Assembly: GCF_000374005.1 (NCBI RefSeq)
Contig: NZ_KB893134.1
Coordinates: 48,894-112,893, forward strand
Direction of reading: 5' to 3'
Length of the DNA: 64,000 bases
DNA from: Kiloniella laminariae DSM 19542
Lineage (GTDB): Bacteria; Pseudomonadota; Alphaproteobacteria; Kiloniellales; Kiloniellaceae
Part shown: piece by piece, positions 60,125 to 64,000 of the stretch
Layout of the letters: every line of letters starts with the position of its first letter
Numbering within the stretch: position 1 is the first letter of the stretch
The notes under the pieces: model-generated
Database searches by the model: none
Seen by the model: only the letters and a program-made list of their open reading frames with translations
Told to the model about the DNA's origin: nothing
Position numbers and translations under genes: made by a program

Positions 60125-60802
60125 TCAGGCCTGTTCCGAGTAATCCCGTTCGCCAAAGATTCCAGATCCTACCCGGACATCCGTCGCCCCGAAACGAATT
60201 GCCGTTTCAAAATCCCCAGTCATGCCCATGGACAACCGGGACAAACCATATTCTTCAGCCAGTTTGTAGAGAAAGGAAAAGTGCAAGGCAGCTTCTTCAT
60301 CAACAGGGGGGATACACATCAATCCGATAACCGGCAGCTTTACAGTTCGGCAGTGATCCAGCAATGCCTTTAAATCAGCAGGCATTACCCCGGCTTTCTG
60401 ACTCTCCTCACCTGTATTAACCTGGATATAACAGGGGATAAACCGATCCTGCTTTGACATTTCCTTGACCAGAGAATCCACAAGCTTGATCCGGTCTATT
60501 GTCTGAATCACATCAAAGAGGGCAACAGCCTCACTGCATTTATTGGTTTGCAGCGGGCCGATAAGGTGCAAGACAATATCAGGCTTCTCTACTTTCAAGG
60601 GCTTGAATTTGGCCAGCGCTTCCTGAACCCTGTTCTCTCCAAAAACCCTCTGTCCAGCCTCATAGGCCTCCAGCACCGCTTCGGCAGGGTTGGTCTTGCT
60701 CACAGCAACAAGAGTAACAGGCCCCTTATTCATAAGGGATGCTTCTTGAGCTGCTTTAACCTGTTTTCCAATATTATTCAGGTTTTCCTTGATAGACACC
60801 AT
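60125..60802 (-). CDS. PLP homeostasis protein, YggS/PLPBP family
   Basis: 225 residues of the alanine-racemase-N fold without the C-terminal domain. The PLP lysine is Lys36 in TLVAVSKTNPAEAV; HLIGPLQTNKCSEA and the C-terminal LSMGMTGDFETAIRFGATDV complete the family signature. It binds PLP and tunes vitamin B6 and amino-acid pools; no enzymatic activity is established. The sulfotransferase gene lies 42 bases upstream on the same strand. Confidence 0.95.
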   Translation of the reverse strand: MVSIKENLNNIGKQVKAAQEASLMNKGPVTLVAVSKTNPAEAVLEAYEAGQRVFGENRVQEALAKFKPLKVEKPDIVLHLIGPLQTNKCSEAVALFDVIQTIDRIKLVDSLVKEMSKQDRFIPCYIQVNTGEESQKAGVMPADLKALLDHCRTVKLPVIGLMCIPPVDEEAALHFSFLYKLAEEYGLSRLSMGMTGDFETAIRFGATDVRVGSGIFGERDYSEQA

Positions 60803-60844
60803 TACCTGCTCACTGTTCCGATTTAATAATCATGCCGATTGCCC

Positions 60845-61660
60845 TTAGAGGTAACCGAATTTCTTCATCTGCGCTCCATGGTCTTTTTCAATCTGCTTGA
60901 CCTGTTTATCTGTCAGAACTGATTGCCATTGACCTGATTTCCCGGCACGGAAAAATCGCTCACTATTTCTAGACTTCTCCGTAAAACCTTCTTCTTCTTC
61001 AATTTTTTGTAGAACTTTAAAAGACGAATGGGTAATCGCGCGCTGGATTCGTGCCTCATCCTTGGTAATACCAAGCTTGCGAGAAATAGCCCCGAAGGTT
61101 TCTTCCGGTTTCTCCAGCAAGTCTTCATACCGATAAACCATCAGCGTTTTATGGGGAATCTGCGTCCAGGATTTCACATGATTGGACCAGCTGTTATAGA
61201 CTTCATATATAGCCCGATCAGATTTTGAAGTTTCTTTAGCCAGAATTTCTATTGACTCATCAATACTGACACCAAAGTGGTCAGCAGCAGAAATAGCAAC
61301 ATCCCTAGGGTCGCGAACAATGTAAATTGCTGCCCCGGTTGCGTTCATTGCAATCAATGGTTTGCCTAGATATTCCCCAAGACAATTATGTGTCTTCAAG
61401 ATCAGTACGTTTTTACTTCTTCTGGAAAGCTCTATCTGAATTTCCACTCTTACATCTGCTATTTCCTGCTTTGACACCTGATCAAGAGGTTTTTTAAATG
61501 CTGGCCCATACCACATAGGATTAGCCTCGCCAGAACAAATTTCACTGACTTTATTCACAGGCAAGGGTTCTTTGGAATCCGCGATAAGATTGGCCAAAAA
61601 TGTCCTCATCCAGGTGTTGCCTGATTTTGGGTAAGACGCTAACCACAAGATTCCGGGCAT
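60845..61660 (-). CDS. Sulfotransferase family protein
   Basis: 271 residues. The PAPS-binding 5'-phosphosulfate loop is SYPKSGNTW at 9-17 and the 3'-phosphate motif is IVRDPRDVAISAADHFG near 118-134, both intact; the family transfers sulfate from PAPS to a hydroxyl or amine of a small molecule or glycan. The presence of glycan genes in this window is suggestive but distant. No signal peptide; cytosolic. Downstream of it, yggS reads in the same direction. Confidence 0.9.
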   Translation of the reverse strand: MPGILWLASYPKSGNTWMRTFLANLIADSKEPLPVNKVSEICSGEANPMWYGPAFKKPLDQVSKQEIADVRVEIQIELSRRSKNVLILKTHNCLGEYLGKPLIAMNATGAAIYIVRDPRDVAISAADHFGVSIDESIEILAKETSKSDRAIYEVYNSWSNHVKSWTQIPHKTLMVYRYEDLLEKPEETFGAISRKLGITKDEARIQRAITHSSFKVLQKIEEEEGFTEKSRNSERFFRAGKSGQWQSVLTDKQVKQIEKDHGAQMKKFGYL

Positions 61661-61969
61661 AAGGGATATAACTCCGCAAGGTTATTTTCGTATTTTATGG
61701 TAAAGTAGCCCGGCTGATTTATACGGGTTTCCGAACCAAATTCTGTTATAAAGCATTCTTATCAGTTTATCCTCTGTTGAGGCAACAGCTGAGCTTTCCG
61801 CAGAAATCCTGTATTTCACAATAAAATTGTTGCATAAGTGACACAGTGATACTCCAAAACAACAAACCTTGATCAAGAGCGCTTGAAATAGATAAAAAAA
61901 GGGTGTTATCTGGGCACACTAAATTTGAGGGGGGAATTCCTCTCCTTAGTTAATCTTTTGGAGATCGAA
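61661..61969. other. Intergenic region upstream of the porin gene
   Basis: 309 bases, AT-rich. TTGATC (61869) with GATAAA (61891), 16 bases apart, is a possible promoter, and TTGAAA at 61883 is another possible -35. The AAAAGGGTG and TGGAG elements close to the ATG suggest a strongly translated leader. No gene is seen. Confidence 0.4.
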
Positions 61970-63022
61970 ATGAAAAAAATTCTACTCGCTAGCTCTGCCA
62001 TCGTTGCAGCTGCTGCAGTATCCGCTCCAGCTTTTGCTGAAGACGGCGCAATCAACTTCAATGTGTTCACACAGTTTCACGCTTCTTCTACAGATGCTGA
62101 CAATGCTCCAACGAACAACGGCCATGATTTCAACACTAACTCTGAAATCAAGGTTTCTGCATCCAACACTGCAGACAATGGCCTGAAGTATGGTTTGGTT
62201 ATCGAGCTGGAAACTGACCAGGGTGCAACTAACAACGTTGATGAAAACTACATCTGGCTCGAAAGCGAATTTGGTCGCGTTGAACTTGGTGACCAAGACG
62301 GTGCAGCAAACAACCTTTTCGTTGGCGGTGCTGACGTTGGCCTGACATATGGCATGATCGACAACCCTACCGGTTCTGCTGTTAATGGATCCGGCGCCGA
62401 TACAGCTGCTGATGTCGCTGATACTTCAGATGCAACAAAAATCACCTACTACACACCATCTTTCAACGGCTTCAAAGCTGCTGTTTCTTATGCTCCTGAT
62501 GGAGATCAGGGTAACAGCGTAACAACAGCTGCTGTTGACCAGGCCGCTTTTGAACAGTCAATTGAAGCTGGTTTGAACTACTCTGGTACATTCAATGACT
62601 TCACTCTTGATGTTGGTGCAGCTGGCGTTTGGGCTGATCACGGTGGAAACACAGCAAACTTGACACAGAACGATAGCCAGTTCTGGGGCGCAGGTGTTGG
62701 TTTCAATGTTGGTTATGCTGGCTTTAAAGTTGGTGCTGGTTACACTTACGAAGATGGCGACAAACTGTTTGATAACCAGAACTCTGTAGACGCTGGTATC
62801 AGCTACACAACTGGCCCATGGTTGTTCGCAGTTGCTGGTGTTTGGTCTGAAACAGAAGCCAACTCTGGTGGCACTGACGTAGAAAACCAGGCTATCTCTG
62901 CTGGTGTTCAGTACGAAGTTGCTCCTGGTCTTGCTGTATACGGTTCTGCGATCACTGGTGACTACGAAGGTGGTTCTGGCGATTTTACATCCGCACAGAC
63001 TGGTGTTCTCGTAAGCTTCTAA
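61970..63022 (+). CDS. Outer-membrane porin
   Basis: 350 residues from ATG 61970, with TTGGAG upstream; the frame opening at 61925 lacks a signal peptide at its start. The signal peptide is MKKILLASSAIVAAAAVSAP-like, cleaved at AFA/ED. The mature protein alternates short polar and aromatic strands with acidic loops, typical of a 16-strand trimeric porin of the Rhodospirillales type, and ends in a hydrophobic strand with a terminal Phe (GVLVSF), the BAM recognition signal. Codon use (GCT, GGT, GTT, ACA) is much more biased than in neighbours, indicating very high expression. Terminator follows at 63058. Confidence 0.92.
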   Translation: MKKILLASSAIVAAAAVSAPAFAEDGAINFNVFTQFHASSTDADNAPTNNGHDFNTNSEIKVSASNTADNGLKYGLVIELETDQGATNNVDENYIWLESEFGRVELGDQDGAANNLFVGGADVGLTYGMIDNPTGSAVNGSGADTAADVADTSDATKITYYTPSFNGFKAAVSYAPDGDQGNSVTTAAVDQAAFEQSIEAGLNYSGTFNDFTLDVGAAGVWADHGGNTANLTQNDSQFWGAGVGFNVGYAGFKVGAGYTYEDGDKLFDNQNSVDAGISYTTGPWLFAVAGVWSETEANSGGTDVENQAISAGVQYEVAPGLAVYGSAITGDYEGGSGDFTSAQTGVLVSF

Positions 63023-63057
63023 TTTTTAGAAACTCTACAAGAATATTTAAAAAGATG

Positions 63058-63094
63058 CTGCCGGAGCTAATTTTAGCTTCGGCAGTATTTTTTT
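63058..63094 (+). terminator. Terminator after the porin gene
   Basis: CTGCCGGAGCTAA and TTTAGCTTCGGCAG form a 13-bp stem (one G-U pair), followed by TATTTTTTT. Confidence 0.92.
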
Positions 63095-63151
63095 GCCTGT
63101 TTTTTTGTGTTAGCTATAGTGCCTGTTGAAATCGCTTCGGAAGAAACGTTC

Positions 63152-63682
63152 ATGTCATCCAAGAGTTTTGCTTCTCGATATCTTGCCATTTTTCCTGTAC
63201 TTTTTGCTATTTCCGCCTGTGGCTTACAGGGGCAGGATAAAAAAATTGAACATGAATCAGACAAATATTATAAACAGACAGGGGGGTCGCTCCTTGGTGG
63301 TGAAGGTGGCCTGAATATTCTTGGAGGTGATGATAGTAAACCTCAAGACAGCGGTGCCGGAATCGGGGTGAACTCGTTCCTCTGGCGCGCCTCCCTTGAT
63401 ACTATTGCCTTTATGCCACTGGCCTCTGCTGATCCTTTTGGCGGCGTAATAATTACAGATTGGTACAGCCCGGATGAGTCACAGGCAGAACGTTTCAAGG
63501 TCAACGTCTTCATCCTTGGCCAGGAACTGCGCGCTGATGGTGTACGGGCTTCCGTTTTCAAACAGCGCCGTGATGTAACAGGCGGCTGGATTGATGCCAA
63601 AGTAGACCCAAAAACCGGAAGCGAGCTGGAAGATGCCATCCTGACCCGCGCCCGTCAGCTCCGTATCGCCTCAAGCGAATAA
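63152..63682 (+). CDS. DUF3576 lipoprotein
   Basis: 176 residues from ATG 63152 (GGAAGAAACG upstream); the frame from 63107 would bury the signal sequence. FASRYLAIFPVLFAISACGL shows a lipobox ISAC. The mature core NSFLWRASLDTIAFMPLASA, then GGVIITDWYSPDESQAERFK, is that of DUF3576, found in alphaproteobacteria next to leuS and the LPS-assembly gene lptE. Probably an outer-membrane or periplasmic lipoprotein; function unknown. Confidence 0.9.
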   Translation: MSSKSFASRYLAIFPVLFAISACGLQGQDKKIEHESDKYYKQTGGSLLGGEGGLNILGGDDSKPQDSGAGIGVNSFLWRASLDTIAFMPLASADPFGGVIITDWYSPDESQAERFKVNVFILGQELRADGVRASVFKQRRDVTGGWIDAKVDPKTGSELEDAILTRARQLRIASSE

Positions 63683-63728
63683 GACAAATTACCTGCCTTC
63701 CCGCGAGGCCCAGAGTTTCCAAGCTTGA

Positions 63729-63780
63729 AAGGCCACGGTACTGGTTTGATCTTCATCACCAGCTGTGGCCTTCTTTAATT
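63729..63780 (+). terminator. Hairpin between DUF3576 and leuS
   Basis: AAGGCCAC and GTGGCCTT, with an inner CTGGT/ACCAG stem, is followed by CTTTAATT. Its position after the DUF3576 gene suggests a terminator, though the T tail is weak and it could be an attenuator for leuS. Confidence 0.5.
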
Positions 63781-63820
63781 CACGATCCCCTTTTACAGGG
63801 CCTTTAAAGAAAATTTGAGA

Positions 63821-64000
63821 ATGATGACCCGTTACAACGCCAAGGAAACAGAAACAAAGTGGCAAAAGGCCTGGACCGACAAGAACTGTTTTGCAGTCGA
63901 AGCCAATACCGACAAGCCAAAGTACTATGTACTTGAAATGTTTCCCTATCCATCGGGACGAATCCACATGGGACACGTCCGGAATTATACTATTGGTGAT
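63821..64000 (+). CDS. leuS: Leucyl-tRNA synthetase, N-terminal start (truncated by window edge)
   Basis: Sixty codons to the window end. The start [18 protein letters not shown], then [20 protein letters not shown] with HMGH (class I HIGH motif) matches LeuS. ATG 63821 is directly followed by a second ATG at 63824; TTGAGA lies upstream and does not decide between them. The enzyme charges tRNA-Leu with leucine in the cytosol; its remaining domains lie outside the window. Confidence 0.97.
   Translation, partial: MMTRYNAKETETKWQKAWTDKNCFAVEANTDKPKYYVLEMFPYPSGRIHMGHVRNYTIGD

Noticed and set aside
1-64000. CRISPR array, prophage, insertion sequence or rRNA
   Set aside because: No repeat-spacer array, transposase or integrase coding region, terminal inverted repeats or rRNA sequence was recognised in the window.

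Overview
The window looks like a chromosomal segment of a free-living, probably marine alphaproteobacterium of the Rhodospirillales/Kiloniellales type, with roughly 50% GC. The evidence is the giant NAD-dependent glutamate dehydrogenase, the aminotransferase-ftsK-lolA-xth neighbourhood, the DUF3576-leuS junction, the two-domain RibA, DUF2842 and Trm112 family small genes, and a canonical tRNA-Gly(GCC). Genus-level placement is inference only. I saw no phage, transposase, CRISPR array or rRNA.

Layout. 1-5005: 3' end of rpe, a heparinase II/III-like protein, a WecA/MraY-type sugar-phosphate transferase and a membrane NDP-sugar 4,6-dehydratase (surface polysaccharide genes lying between rpe and purH). 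5187-6761: purH. 6848-9417: minus-strand run of a LysR regulator, a cysteine-hydrolase-like protein with Ser at the nucleophile position, a VOC protein and a cupin. 9556-11875: kbl-tdh threonine catabolism. 12108-14165: a GlxA-type and an XRE-cupin regulator. 14392-19218: NAD-glutamate dehydrogenase. 19900-21242: small genes and tRNA-Gly. 21419-24389: housekeeping and quality-control genes (ProXp/YbaK, CnoX-like thioredoxin-TPR, Lon-N domain, Trm112, DUF971). 24467-26573: secreted unknown and UbiH-type hydroxylase. 27125-28498: amtB behind a strong sigma-54 promoter match. 28824-33391: aminotransferase, ftsK, lolA. 33442-36480: sterol-desaturase-like enzyme, class I amidotransferase-like hydrolase, a strong small-RNA candidate and exonuclease III.

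36498-47652 is the most unusual part. A cyclic-nucleotide-binding protein and a 905-residue ABC protein with a badly degenerate, internally expanded nucleotide-binding domain diverge from a tight run of five glycosyltransferases. Three of these are MurG/GT28-like paralogues and two are GT4-like; a histidine phosphatase sits between two of the paralogues and a small membrane protein closes the run. Together they look like an uncharacterised glycoconjugate assembly/export locus. 47719-51796: oligopeptide/oligosaccharide-type ABC importer without its binding protein. 51817-54922: class III cyclase, metallo-beta-lactamase-fold hydrolase (possible cyclic-nucleotide phosphodiesterase) and orphan OmpR-type regulator. 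55071-60054: alpha/beta hydrolase, ribA, a conserved unknown, an L,D-transpeptidase-fold protein and a lipoprotein. 60125-64000: YggS-type PLP protein, sulfotransferase, a major porin, a DUF3576 lipoprotein and the start of leuS.

The most interesting non-coding signals are a predicted ~120-nt three-hairpin RNA with C-rich, anti-Shine-Dalgarno-like loops (35400-35522), the sigma-54 promoter of amtB with two upstream dyads 22 bp apart, and short tandem repeats between ribA and the conserved unknown gene. All coordinates and motifs come from reading the sequence; no database search was run.
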